NCBI GenBank assembly: GCA_003508835.1
Contig: PUFA01000034.1
Coordinates: 682,001-746,000 of the forward strand
DNA from: Eonycteris spelaea
Taxonomy: Eukaryota > Chordata > Mammalia > Chiroptera > Pteropodidae
Length of the DNA: 64,000 nucleotides
Reading direction: 5' to 3'
The notes under the pieces are model-generated. The model ran no database searches and had not been told where the DNA came from. It saw only the letters and a program-made list of their open reading frames with translations. Numbering within the stretch: position 1 is the first letter of the stretch; every line of letters begins with the position of its first letter. Made by a program: the position numbers and the translations under genes. Below are positions 10,791 to 23,029 of this stretch, one piece after another.

Positions 10791-12104
10791 GGTCATGTTT
10801 TTTGAAAGCGGCGACTTCAGAGCCCCTCGATTTGCGACGCGGAATAAATCGGAAGTTCGTAAATCTCTGTAAACGTACAATTCCTCACAGGCCGCACTCC
10901 TCACGCTCTCCCCTAGGGCGTCATGGTTCGTTCACCTGTTTACACCTCCACATGTCGCTTGGCGACAAGCCACGGAGACAACGGCCAACAGTGACGACCA
11001 CGACGTGGCACCTGAATGTTACAGCGCCGAACGTTGAGCTTCAAAGGGTCAGGAGCAGGCCCTGCGACTGGACAGCCCCTGGCGAAAGTCGGTCCCGCTG
11101 GGTATGCGCGGTGCAGTCCGGGGCCAGCGGGAGACGCCCCAACTGGACTCCCCCCGCCTTCCAAACGGCGAGCGACGCTGACGGTGGGAGTGGACGCGAA
11201 CGCTCGCTGGTCCCTGGAATGCAGGCGGTCCCTGTGAGCCCACTTGTTATTTTTACTATCATTTAACATTATTTGCCAGAGGCTATATACATGTGCTACC
11301 CAAACCCCACCCCAAAAAAACAGTTGGCAGGAGTCAAGAGATGAGCAATACTCTTTTATATATGCTAATTCGAGAAGGAACGATAAATCTGAACCAAATT
11401 TTTTGAAATGCTATTCCTGATGCCAAGTTACATAGCTGGAGGTTACCTCAATCTTAAAATTTAAAAAAAGCCTGAACAAACAACGGAATCGCATGGCTAC
11501 AGCACTTCCAACACGATCCAACTGCTAAGCAGCGTTTCTTATCTAGATGCTCAGATAAGTGATCTATGAATAGCAAAGCTTCCAAAAGCAACAGAAAAAT
11601 CAACACGGGGCCCAGCGCTGGAACAGAGCAAGGCCGAGCTCTCGGGATGCCGGAGGCATCCAGGACCGTGCCCGAGGCCAGGCACAGCCGCACACCCCGA
11701 GTGGGACGCTAGCCCAGCGCGTCCCCTCCTGGCAAAGTGGGATAAAACGAAACTCATTCAAGAACTCTATCAAGAGTTCTAGTGCTCAAACTCCACACAA
11801 ACGTCTCGCAGCCAAGACATTGACGAGCAGGAACTTGCAGATAGGAGAAAAACGCTTCACCTACGTGGAGAGACACTCACGGTAAAAGAAAGGACCCTTC
11901 TTTTCAGTGTGAAACACTTTACTCCTTGAAGGAAAAAACTCACGGGAGCTTTCATACTCACAGAACCTAACGTGTCTTTTATACACAGAGGACGAGGTCG
12001 CCACCCCCAACTGCCCCCTTTGGTATGTCCTACAGAGACAGTTTTTCAGAGCTCACTCTCTGCCACGGTCCTCCCGTAAGCACCTAAATTGCATGGTGCC
12101 CGTT
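10791..12104. other. Unique sequence downstream of the CpG block
   Basis: CpG-rich to about 11220, then AT-richer with short A and T runs. There is no recognised repeat, exon or RNA gene. Confidence 0.5.
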
Positions 12105-12640
12105 CTATGTTGTCATTCAACAAATGTGAACTGAGCGCGACAAACTGTTGGGTACACGGCAGGGCCCAAAGAGCCAGGCACCCCTGCCCTTGGAGGCTCA
12201 CAGTGCAGCAGCGGGGGACAGGTCAGAAATAAGTATGTCTGGTGTTGAGCATTGCTCAAGAAAACAGAAAGAACGAGAGGACCTGTTAGGGAGGCTGGCA
12301 GACACGTCCCGGCCCCGAACGGGGCGGCCCCACTGAGCAGCTCAGACCTGAGCAAGGGCTTGGAGGAAGTGAAAGGCCTGACGGGAAGGGCGCTCCAGGA
12401 GGAAGCCGAAAGCCCCAAGGGTGGCACACTGCAGGCAGGGCGAAGAGGTCCGTGCGGCTGGCATGGGGGTGCGGGGCCGGCGGGGGTCGGGGAGGCTGCG
12501 GCAGGGCTGCCGAACTTCTCCTGGCACGTGCCAGAGTCAACCGTTCGGGGTTTTCAGGCCAAGAGACACAACCAAGGGCACGACACAGGTCTCGGTGGCA
12601 GCGACGCAGCTCTTCCACGTTGCCTCGGAGCAGCGTGGAC
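12105..12640 (-). mobile_element. LINE L2 3' end, antisense
   Basis: It begins with 'tcattcaacaaatgtgaact' (12115-12134), the antisense L2 terminus. It continues with a 'gagccaggcacccctgcccttggaggctcacag' equivalent (12170-12202) and 'cagaaataagtatg' (12224-12237). It ends with the 'gaaggaagtgaaaggcct ... gggcgctccaggagg' region (12361-12403), all in antisense L2 order. It abuts an antisense L1 piece. Confidence 0.7.
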
Positions 12641-12689
12641 GCTGAGGACGCTGAGCAGATGGGCGTGGCTCTGGCCGGCGCTGCCCTGG

Positions 12690-12838
12690 TGACCGGGGAG
12701 GCTGAGCATCTTTCCATGTACCTGTTAGCGAGCTGCATGTCTTCTTTGGGAAAATGTCGATTCCAGTCCCGTGCCCAGTTTTTAATTGGACTGTTCACAG
12801 TTTTTTCTTTTCTTGTTTCACGTTGCTATCTTGGGGCT
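12690..12838 (-). mobile_element. L1 ORF2 fragment, antisense
   Basis: The words 'gctgagcatctttccatgta' (12701-12720), 'ctgcatgtcttctttggg' (12732-12749), 'aaaatgtcgattccag' (12750-12765) and 'gcccagtttttaattggac' (12773-12791) are the antisense L1 ORF2 3' region in the right order and spacing. Confidence 0.85.
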
Positions 12839-13460
12839 GGTGAAAGGGCCCTCAAAGCCACTTTCTAATGCTTGTTGCACCCGTAGAGTGACGCCTCGCA
12901 TGCTGTCATGTCCTATGCCAGAGAGGGCACCACCAATCCCCACCCTTCGGCTTGGCAGCACACAGCCCCTGCAATGCTCCCCCAGCTGCCCGCCCCACGG
13001 AGCAGCAGCAGGGCAAAGGGCAGAGGTCACTTCCCCACCTCCTGGCCCCTCCTCCATCCTTCCCTGTCATGATTCCTCCTGGGAAAACTGGGGCAGACAG
13101 AGAGAAAACACAGAGGCCGTCACCCACACTGCACCTTACTCCCGCACACACAGCCTCAGGAGCTAAAAAGACTGCACACCCGCACGGGCTCTCGCCTGTG
13201 AGGAGTGGACCTGGCTGCAGGAGGCCGGGCTGCCTCCAGAAGCGGCCAGTTGCCACTCTGGCTTTAAGTAAGTTCTCCACAAGTAAAAGCAGAGGAAGTT
13301 TTTCAAAATGGTTTAGTTTGCACATCCAAAGGCATCCGAGTAACAGTGACTACTTATTCAACCCCATCAAATGCAGTCACGTGATGATGACGTGGCACTC
13401 GTGACGGCCAGGGACTTCGGCGGGTCTCCCCAGCCTATCCTGCCTCTCCCCAAACCAGGG
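12839..13460. other. Unique sequence, no gene recognised
   Basis: Mixed composition. 13140-13220 is GC-rich, and 13270-13400 is AT-richer and CpG-poor. No repeat or gene is recognised. Confidence 0.5.
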
Positions 13461-13600
13461 ACCATCAGTAGGGGCGCTATGCTGGAGCTCATCAGAAATA
13501 CAGACTCTCAGGCCAGCCCGGACCTCTGAGCCGAAACCTGCAGGTAACAAAGTCCAGGCTGCGGGAGCGTGAGCGGCCTGCAGCAGCTCCCCCAGGCCGC
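13461..13600 (+). mobile_element. MER5-like hAT-Charlie element remnant
   Basis: 'gctggagctcatcagaaata' (13481-13500), followed by 'cagactctcaggccagcccg' (13501-13520), 'acctctgagccgaaacctgc' (13522-13541) and 'aggtaacaaag' (13542-13552), follows the MER5A core (gagcttgttagaaatgcagactctcaggccc..., ctgaatcagaatctgc, ttaacaag). The terminal repeats are not clear. Confidence 0.55.
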
Positions 13601-14085
13601 TGGGCTCCAGTCTGAGACCGGGACCCCCTCCTGGGGCTCACACGAGGCTCTATTTCAAGACTGCACAGCCCATCGGGCCCTCTGAATGACCCACCCACCC
13701 ACCTCCCGGGCTGTGCACCTGCTGAATAAGCGTGAACTAACCTAGTGGCTAGGTCTTCCAACTTCCCGTTTAATCCCTCCTATCGAGTTGGAAGTGTTTA
13801 CATTGTTCACGATGGCTGGCTGTTCACTTGACTGAACTTGAGTAAAGGCTGTGATTATGGGCAACTTCCAGGGAACACAGACCTCAGTCTCCCATCGGGA
13901 GCACAGCAGGCCATCAGGACAAGCCACTGCACTTACACAACTGTTTCCAATAGTGTCACCTCACGAGCCTCGGATGGCCCAACAACCAGGGTATGACGTA
14001 CACGAGGCAGCATGCCACTGCTTCCTTCTGAAAGGAAACCACGTTGGCCTTGAGATTCTCCGTGTTGTAATAAGTCACCCCAGTT
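13601..14085. other. Unique sequence, no gene recognised
   Basis: GC-rich up to 13730, then AT-richer. No repeat or exon is recognised. Confidence 0.5.
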
Positions 14086-14470
14086 TGCGCTGATTTATTC
14101 TGAAAGAGTTCTTAGCAAGGCAAATAAATGTATAACTTAATTTTCAAAGAAAACAAACATTCCAAAACAGACTTGGACAACTCACATTGCTGTCAACAGC
14201 TAGGTTTCGTTGATTTTCTATAAATCGTGGGCTATGTCACCGGGGATTTATTGGTGAGCTCCATGTGCCATAAATTTACACCAACACCAGTGGCAGGCAG
14301 TCACTCTCCTCTGTTTACACGGCTCACTCCCTCCACCTACTGGTGGCTGCTGAAAACGAGCCCCAGAAAAGTCCAGGCTTCAGCTTTACAATAATTGGCA
14401 CTGACGAATCTACACATCCTTGTTCCTTTCGTTACAAATTGCAACATAATTTAAAATGTTACATGTATTC
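14086..14470. promoter_or_regulatory. AT-rich candidate conserved non-coding element
   Basis: About 380 bases of AT-rich, nearly CpG-free, non-repetitive sequence. It contains forkhead-like (GTAAATTTA-type, AAACAAACA at 14151-14159), AATAAATG and homeobox-core words. It is embedded in CpG-rich DNA and matches no repeat family I know. Such compositional islands are often conserved enhancers. This is an inference from composition only. Confidence 0.35.
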
Positions 14471-15445
14471 AACAAAATCGAAACAATGTGAGCAGACAAC
14501 TTAAAGCCACTGCCAGCCCGAATTCCAGCCTCCAGTAACATTTCCGGCCATATTTACACCAGACATGGGGGGCTGCGGGCTCGTTTCTCATTTCAGAGCC
14601 CTCCCCAGGCCATGTTCCCTCGGGGTTCTGAGACGTGTCCGCTCTAAGAATTAGTGAAGAGACCAGCAGTTGCTTTTTTTTTTTATGCAGGAAAAAAAAT
14701 GTGTTATTTTGGTTAAATAGTTGTTTATAAGATGTCATATCCACACAGAAGGCCCCACAACAAATTCTGGGTGTCCAGCCCTCCCTCCCCCGCCGGGGGC
14801 CCAGGCCTCACCTTCTCCCTCCTCCAGGCACTTATTCGAGGCTGCCCCCTTACTCCCTGAGCCCCGCTTTCCGTAGAAATCAGAGTGCATTCTTCAGAAC
14901 TGACTCTTCTGGGCTCCATGCCTGCCTCACCGGGGAAGTCCTCCAATGCCCGGCGGTCCCGGACACACAGATGTCCCTGTTCCTCCTCATGATGCTCACC
15001 CTGGGGTCCTGACTCCAGCCACCTCCTCCGAACACAGTGAGATTAAATTTCTTTAAAAATTATTCTAGTGTTTTTAAAATCACTTTTGCATCATTTAAAA
15101 AAAAGTAATCTAGAAAATGCCACGTCATAGTCTCAGTTTTTCTTTAAAATAGCCAAAGTACTAACTCTCATGCAATGCTGACACACGGAGGTGGCTCCAG
15201 GTATTAGCTGAAGGCAGGACAGAAAAAAGTGGGCAAGAGAGGAAAATATTTTCCTTTACAAAGTTAGAAAGTGGAGCGAGCAGCAAGTTACTGAGTCTCA
15301 CGGAGGGGGACAGGGAGAAGAGCCACTGCGGATCCCAGCTCTCTTTTGCAGGTTTAATAGTAAAAATAACATTCAAACAGGGAGCAACAACCAGACGCCT
15401 GTTAACTAGCTACTGGGACCAGGCTGCGCTCGATCACGCTGAGCA
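14471..15445. other. Unique sequence, no gene recognised
   Basis: It alternates between AT-rich and C-rich stretches. T-runs lie near 14674 and A/T-runs near 15050-15150. There are no recognised elements. Confidence 0.5.
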
Positions 15446-15460
15446 CCAGCAGGGGGCGCC
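15446..15460 (+). promoter_or_regulatory. CTCF binding motif
   Basis: CCAGCAGGGGGCGCC is a near-perfect match to the CTCF core consensus. It lies in unique, non-CpG-island sequence, with no recognisable repeat around it. Orientation is plus. The weaker minus-strand site at 7191 points the other way, giving a divergent pair. Occupancy cannot be seen from sequence. Confidence 0.75.
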
Positions 15461-18169
15461 GTCTGCAAGACTCTGGGAGAACTTGCTCTGTCTCAGGAGG
15501 AAGCAGCAGAAACACCCTAAAGGCCCAGGGTTCGTTTCCATGTAAACATCCCAGTCCGCACTTCCTTTGGAATCGCTTTTAAATTTCCATTTTTACTGCA
15601 TGCGAATCTACAAATAAAATAGGAATTTTAATATAATTTCATTATGTATTATAAATCAACCTAGATACCAGTTCATCTTTTTCTTACTTGGCGGTAGTGC
15701 TGTCTTACACTATTTGAATATACGTTTTTTGAAAACCTCAAAGTCGAAAACACATGGTCCACTCACGGAGTCCATCGCCATACACGTTACGTACTTGCTA
15801 TGCAAGCAGCAAACACAGCAAGCATCTTCACGTTCAAAGTTCGTCAGAAACATTTTACATGAAAGTCCAGTAGGGAACATGTGATATAAAACAACGAGAA
15901 ATGAATTCCGCCCCCCCCCCCGCATTAATAGTTAGTGAATTTCACTAAAATTCAGTCTCAAACTAATTTTAAACTGTTGTTTTTCAAATGCTGCTTGGTC
16001 AGTCTTACCTGAGGGCCTCTGTCTCTAGAGACACCTGTGCGGGGCCACCGCCCTCCCATATCCACGGAAGGCCTATGCTCACCTACTGACAGAGCCTTCT
16101 GGCACGCTCAGCAGAGGCAGCCAGCCGGAGCCCACGCGGGGGCCGCAGGCCCACGACCTGCCCCCCGTCCCCCCCCAGCCACGCCACCCCAGGCTGAGCG
16201 GGAAGCAGGTGGGTCACCAGACCTGTTCTGGAAGCTGCGAGCCTCTGAAGGGCGATTTCTCTGCCACAGCCCAGCACCTATTCATCTGGTCAGTGTTCTC
16301 TGGAGTAGTCCAACAGCCGCTCCTTACTTTGACGCAAGGGCCAGCTTTCTGGGGTACCAACACTCTCGGAGGCCGTGCAGAGTAAGTTACACCCACCGCA
16401 TCTTTCTCAGTAGCTCTCTTGCCCAGGAAATCGGCCCACCCAGTGTCTTCAGCCCTGAAGGACACGGCTGTCTACCCATCACCCGCCTGAACAGCCTCAG
16501 CCCGATTCAGCCTCCGGCATCGCACCCACCCCAGGCTTGCTCCACGCTCCACCGGCGGCCGCGGTGAAGGGGCCCCAGGGTCCCGATCTCCCTTCATCTC
16601 AACTCGGATGCGAGTCCTCAATCCAACATCCCCCACCCGCATGTCACACAGTAACCGGACAGGCCTGCCCGGAGTCACCGATCACAGCCAGCATGGAGGA
16701 GGTCCCTGAGCACGAGTCTGTGCCACCCGCCACGGACCTCGCCACTAGCGTGTGCCAACACCTGTCAGCCCGGAAGCAGCCTCACCCGGGGCCGGCGTGC
16801 TCCGGAAGCATCGAGTCAAGGTCTGCCCCAGAGAAGGGCCCCCTCACTCTATCTCCTTCGTCTCCTTCGAGGGTCTGGGGTCCGAATTAAATGCCACACC
16901 TGGGGGTCTGCGCTGTGGAGGACGCGCCCTCACTCCCGGCAGGGACAACGGAGGCTCTGTCACCTCGCCCCGCCCTGGTGACAGCTCTCCTCCTGCCGGG
17001 CCCGGACCCCTCAGATCCAAGCCGCGTCGGTGGACGAGGCGGGCAGGAGGCTGGACTCCCTCCCGCCTCGAGCCTGACGTGAACAGGGCACGCGAGACAC
17101 CTCAGCTCCTCCGGAACCACGGCGACCGAGAAAAAAGGCCACCGAGTCTCCGAATGCACCCGATCTCCTCACCAAGTCCGTCTCAGAGTGGATCCACTCC
17201 CTTCGCTCTTCACGGGATTTTCCAAAAACACGCAGTCTCGTCAGAAATCCGACCTCCTCCGACGTGGTCTGCTCAGGTGGCTTGTGCTGCCTTTAAATGT
17301 GATGGCCGGGCTGGGTGCAGAGTGTGACAAGGGGCTGTGCCGAACGACCCCAGAGAAGCCGACCTGCCAGCTGACCTGCCTTGACCCCTGGCTCTGACGA
17401 CTGCCTCCCAGTGAGCCAGGAGGGGACAGGAAAGCCCCGGGGGGCGGGGCAGGGTACAAGGAGCATTGTGCTGTCACCCCATCAGCCACGGGCAGCCCCA
17501 GGCCAAGGCTGCTCCTTTCTCTGCATCTTCTCCCAAAAGTAACAGGTAAGGAAGGTCCTTTCAGTAAAATCACCCTTTCTTCGCCAGGCTCAGCTCACCT
17601 CTGACATTTTCCACCACCAGCCTCGCAACCCCGCGTCTTGCTCATGGTCATCCGTCACCGGCTTCAAGAACCAGCGTGGACGCCAGGGACTCGCCGCCGG
17701 CATGTGCCAACGCCAGGAAGCACACGCCCCGAGGAGACACGTACGGGATGTCGCCCGAGAGTTAGGACATTTACCTCTGGGTGGAGTGATCATGGCTGCC
17801 TTCCACGTTATGTTTTTAAAATAGGAAAAACTGTAACTAGCTTTAAGAACCCGAACCTTCGAAAGATGACCTTCGAGTAAAGCTTGGGGGAGGTGGTAAC
17901 GGTGAGAGGAAAGGAAAGAAAAGCTGTTCCATAACCCTTTCAGAAACCGCCTCCTGGCGGGTCACACCTCCTTCTTTCCCTGGACTCTCTGGAATTCAGT
18001 GTCGCTGCTCTGGGCCTGGGCCTCACCTGAGCTCGCCTCCTCCTTCCTGAGGCCTTGAGACGGGGGCCAGGGGCAGGGGGGAGGGGGGGGGACTTCACCT
18101 GGAGACACTGCACGTGGAGAGTCTGGCAAAGGTGTTGCAGCAGACAGGACATTTGTCCCTGCACAGCTC
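15461..18169. other. Unique sequence, no gene recognised
   Basis: An AT-rich patch at 15550-15990 ends with a C11 run (15911-15921). The rest is GC-rich with C/G-rich blocks, for example the G-run at 18080-18089. Open frames of up to 191 codons (16752-17327) have no domain. Nothing else is recognised. Confidence 0.5.
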
Positions 18170-18174
18170 ATACG

Positions 18175-18470
18175 TGGACACCTAACCCCAAGGTGTTGGG
18201 AGCTGGGGCCGAGGTTGAGAGGGTGCGGCCCTCGTGAATGGGGTTCGTGCCCTTACGAAGGAGGCCCCAGGGAGCTCCCGGCCCTTGTGCCACCTGAGGA
18301 CGCAGTGAGAAGCCAGCGGTCTGTAAACCAGGAATTGGCTCCCATGAGACACTGAGTCTGCTGGTGCCTTGATCTTGGCCTTCCAGACTCCAGAATCGTG
18401 AAAAATAAGTGTCTGTTGTCTAAGCCTCTAGGGCGGTGCTGTTCGTGACAGAGCGAAAAGACTCAGAGGG
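18175..18470 (+). mobile_element. MaLR/MLT1 (MSTD-like) LTR
   Basis: The family order is clear: 'cacctaaccccaaggtgttg' (18180-18199), 'gggagctggggcc' (18199-18211), 'cctcgtgaatggggttcgtg' (18231-18250), 'gaggacgcagtgagaagcc' (18296-18314), 'gccttgatcttggccttcc' (18366-18384), 'gaaaaataagtgtctgttgtc' (18400-18420) and a terminal 'aaaagactcag'. It is a solitary LTR in sense orientation. Confidence 0.9.
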
Positions 18471-21400
18471 ACACGTGAGGGGGGGGGGGACACAGGTGTA
18501 TTTCAATACAAAACAAGCACAGGAGCCCAAGCAGGAGCAGCAGCAGGAAATCCCAACTGCTGATAACTTCGGGTGGTTTCAGATGCTGAAGTAAACCAGA
18601 AAAACAAGCCACTGGGACCCTCCTCCGCTAGGAGACGCTTTAAGGGTCCAGCCAGGAACAGGAGCCCCCAGTGAACCCCGCCAAGCGAGCCCGGCTGTGC
18701 CCACAGAGCCCATCAATAAGCTTTAGTGATGACACTTACCGTGCTCTGAACGATAACTGATGCGAATGACCCCCAAGTCAATGTGGATTTACACAAAAAG
18801 ACAAATCACTACTTGCATCGCTCTGTGAATGTAAGGAAATTCAGAAATTTCCCCAGAAGGACTTAGGGATTTGAACGGAGGATGACTCAGGAATTCGGCT
18901 GCTGAGGACCGGGGAGAGCTCCACGGAGGTGATTTTTAATCGGGATTCCGCGGAGGAGTGAAGTGTCAGGGGCCGGACGTGACCGGGTGTGCACCGGGGT
19001 CGGCGAGGTGCCAGGCGGGGGTGGGCCTGGTAGTACATGAAGAACGGAGGGGCAGCAGGAGCAGCGCCCTGACATTCACTTTGGTCTGTTCTGTCTCATC
19101 CATACCGCATCCTGCGAATGACCCTTTACCGAACGCTTTTCATCAAACAGTCGGAGCAAAATCTGCCGGCACCACGCAAGTGGCCGGTGCCCCCCAGGAA
19201 GTGACTGAACCCCTGCTCCCGGGAGGCTGCATGGGGCCGCAGGACCCGGGGTTCCCGGCGGCTCCCCCACGTGCCGTGGCCCCTTCGGCGGGTTCCCCCA
19301 CCTCCCCAGCCTCCGGTGCAACAGGAGAGTGTTGTGGGACGTGACGCCCTTCCAGGCCTTGGAAGAAAGCCAGGCACGTGGCGCGCCCAGGCTCTCCGCC
19401 GCACGCCCCGCCTGTCACGAGGGCGCTGCCGCGGTGACGCTCAGGTCCCGCTTGTCCTTCACGCTCCGGGGCTCGGTGCTGCCCACCCGCTGGCCCGCAG
19501 CCCAATGCTCCGCAGTGAGAGGAGGCGTCTGCCCTGCCGACGGGGACATGAAGAGGGCCCGTTGTCACCCCCGCGTCTGTGTCTCTGGGTGCGTCCTCTT
19601 CCTGGCCTTTGAACGGGCCATTGGAAAATCACTCCACTCAAGCCCTCGAGTCGCCCGTCCAGACGCGGGTGTAGTGACCACCCCCTCATCAAGCTGCCGG
19701 GGAGCGACCTCACGACGGAGCTATGTGGGTGAACGCAGCCTCTGCCAGGACCAAGGCCCCCGCCGGCCAACCCCGCGGGCGAGTCGCCTCGGCGCGTGTG
19801 CCCATCACACCCCAGCGACCCGCGGGCCCAGGAAGCCACCGCCCACGTGTCCTCCCCGGCCGGCAGCCCCTCCTCTCCCACCGGGGACAGGAAGGCCCAG
19901 GCCTGTCCCCAGCCACGTCTTCCTGGTGAAGGTTTGTCGCGTCCCCCAGCACCTTTCATTCGCCTGTAGAAACCGCACTCCACGGGAAGGGCGAGAAATG
20001 CCCTCACGGGCGGGTGGCGGCCTCACACGGCAGCACGCGCCGACGGCCAGAGGCCAGGACAGGACGACGCGCGGGCTATCGCTGTCAACCTCAGCCGGGC
20101 CCTGTCGTCCTGCGCACAGCACCCCGGGTCCCAGCCTCGCTGGACGTGCCAGGTGGCTGTGACTGCTGGAGCCGTTCGCTCTGTGAATTCGGGGCCACCT
20201 CAGGCGTGGCACGGAACCGGCGTCCACCACCTCTCCCGCCGCAGGCCCCTGCACCGACCCCTCCGCCCGGGGCACGGCCGCAGGCGGACCTGCGCAGCCT
20301 GCTGCCCAGCGCCCATCCGATGTGGGGGCACGGAGGCAAAGCAGGGGTGAAGGGCGGTGGTCCAGCCCATAGGGACGGCGGGGGCTCCCCTCTCCTCCTG
20401 CCACATGCCCCAAGGGTGGCCTGGGGGCCACACCCCGCCCAGCTTACACGTGTGTGTACACACGTGTGCCCCTACTGTGGTGATTCATAACGAGCCAAAA
20501 GTCAACTAAAATCCTGACATCTGCTGTTTTCCAGAAAGGTTCTTTTCAGCCACCATTTCAGCAGCTGGTTGGCTCGGCCCCTGAGCCCCCTTCTCGCCGC
20601 CACCCCACATCTAATGTGTCCTCAGTGTCACTGCAGCCGGCCGCCTTCGAACATAACACGTCTCCACTCCATTTGGGTGTGCTCAAATCCGCGAGGCAAC
20701 AGGCTGACTGAGACTTTTAACCGCTCACCTTGCACCCTCGAGACACCTGCTCGCCAAGGAACCAGAGACGACGAGACCGGCTCGGCCCGGGGTCTGCACA
20801 GAACCGAGAGCTGACCACACAGCAGCAGTTAGGGCGTGGTGGCAGCCGGCAGGTAACACCTGGTGTGCAACAGATCTGCATGCACCTGCTGCTTCTAACA
20901 TCACATTTTTAGGGGGAAAATCATTTAGTAAAAAGGGACCCACATTTCTGTAAGATCTTTTTAAGTCCCTCCTCCAGGTCCTACCTATGATGCCCCCGCA
21001 CCTGCCCCCCCCCGGGGCGGCCGATGCCACCTCAGTCCTGCGCAGGCCGACGCCAGCTCGGCACGCTGCTCTGCCCGCCTCCCAGCAGGTGACCACGGCC
21101 TGAGACCGAGGCACGCGGGCCGGCACACCTCTGCTGCGAGATCGCCGTGGCCGCGACCCTGTCACGGCAGGCTGAGGCCAGCGTCAGACGCCAGGCTGGG
21201 GGTCGGCCCCCTGACCGCGGCCCCTGAGCTGTCCCAGGGCTTTGGCTGTGGCCTTTTACCTCTGTGAGTCAAGGAGAAATGAGGATTACTCTGGAAAATG
21301 CAAAGGTGGGTCTGGACAGGGTCCATTTACTAGGGAATTATCTCAACTTTCAATCACAGACCCAGCAGGTTCAGAGCCAAATCCTACCAACTGTTCTAAA

Positions 21401-22772
21401 TGAATGAAAACTCTGTTAAACGTCTTCCCCCAATTCCAGAAACACATTTCATCCAAAAAAAAAAGTTCTTTCGATTCTTGCCAAAGCTGTCGCCTGAGGT
21501 CCCTGCGTGTCAGAGAAGAAACTCAGGGCCTGTGACCCCTGCACGCGGGGAAGGCGTGAACCCCAGGCCCTCGCTGACAGTAGAGGGTGAGACGAGTTAT
21601 GGTCACGGTCACCTCCGTCTGTCACCCGGCCCTCTGGGCTTCTGTTTTAAATCATGCTTGAGAAACATTTCTGTCCTGCTAAAAGGAATCGCCTCCTGTA
21701 TTTGAGAAGCCAGAACGTTGGTGCCCCCTTAATCTCAGCTGCTGGCTCCACCCGACCACGTGTGACACACACGACCCCACGGCCCGACCTCGGAGGGCCC
21801 TGTCCGTCCACGGGCCGGCGCGCTGCTCGAGGAGACGCCTGTGTTTCCCCACGGGCCAGCTCCGGGGCCGCGTCGGGGGGCCCGGTGCCTCGCTCCTCCC
21901 ACAGGGCTGACGCCCCCCACAGTCACGTTCTCACAGCCCCCTGCTGCAGAGCTGTCTGCCCCGGCGGGCGGGACGAAGGTCTCGCATTTTCTAAGCACCG
22001 CCCTGCTCCGAGGCACCAGCTCCCAAAGAGCCGACACCTGGGCCCTGGGGACCAAGCCGGGGACCCAGACACAGACCACGCTGTGAGCTCGTCCAGCGAC
22101 CACGGTCCTCCCTCCTCTGCTCACGCGTTCTGAGCGTCGACACCGGTCGTCACGCTGCCTGCGAGGTGTCCGTCATAGGCTCGCTGGTTTCCTTTCTTTT
22201 TCAGTGCTTCGATGAACACATTTTTGTTAATTTCACACTCGATCCATTCAAAACAGAACAACACAGACGACCCCTGTCCTTCATGAGCAAACCCTGCATA
22301 AACCTGGGGTCAAAACACAGGTTTTAAGTCTCGGCACCTCTGCTGAGTGTGTGACCTCCAACTCCCATCTCGCGTGGCCTGGGCGGCTTGGTGAGGAAAG
22401 CTCACTCCGTCCTCACGGGTCACTGCAAGGGTCACATACAGCAGTCCATGCAGGAGCGCTGGGCAGACCGGACCACGACGGCGGGAATGTCACTGGCGTC
22501 GGAGCCGCCTTGCGGGGCCCTGGCGAAGGACGGCACGCAGCCTCCCGCGGAGGCGCCCGAGCGGCTCCCTCCTACCCCGCCCCCACGTGAGCCGTCGGGT
22601 TTCATTCACTGTCGTCACTGTTGGGTGTCACCGAAGCACGACCGTCAAAATATTAAGAGGCCAAAAAAGCAAAAAGAGGTAAACACAGAGCGAGCACTAG
22701 AGTCAATAAAACAGCCCCGGATGGATGAGGCACCCACACGACTCCCGGACCCGCGGCGGCCCGTCAACACAG
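18471..22772. other. Unique sequence with a large CpG-dense block, no gene recognised
   Basis: A G-run lies at 18481-18489. AT-richer sequence at 18710-18900 separates it from a CpG-dense block at about 19230-20440 that meets a visual CpG-island impression but lacks a recognisable promoter motif set. A C-rich run lies at 21006-21013. The longest open frames, 277 codons plus (19329-20162) and 208 codons minus (19805-20431), overlap on opposite strands. Neither has a domain. Confidence 0.5.
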
Positions 22773-22808
22773 GCACGCGTGTGCGTGTGTGCGTGTGCGC
22801 ACGCGTGT
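22773..22808. repeat. Strict alternating purine-pyrimidine tract (GT/CG), Z-DNA-prone
   Basis: Thirty-six consecutive bases alternate purine and pyrimidine without a break and mix GT, GC and CG steps. An ACGCGT hexamer lies near each end. Alternating CG/TG of this length is the classic Z-DNA-forming type. Confidence 0.85.
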
Positions 22809-23029
22809 TCACCAACTAGCGGTGCTGACTGTGAGGGGCAGCGCGCTGCACCCACTGACGCTGCCTCGCACGGCGCGGCCAGCCGGCCCGTCTCCCTCTG
22901 CCCGACGGAGGAGCCACCGCCTCGCAATGGAAGCAAAAGGAACGAGGAGACAGACCACGGGCAAGCGGCCGGCGCGGCCACACGCTCACGGCTGACTCCA
23001 GAAACAACGGGGAACGTCCAGGGGAGTCT

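Noticed and set aside
13466..13480. CTCF-like 'cagtaggggcgctatg'
   Set aside because: The core lacks one G of the required run and lies in a decayed MER5-like element.
19329..20431. 277-codon plus-strand and 208-codon minus-strand frames overlapping
   Set aside because: Opposed long frames in the same CpG-dense DNA with no domain indicate a composition artefact.
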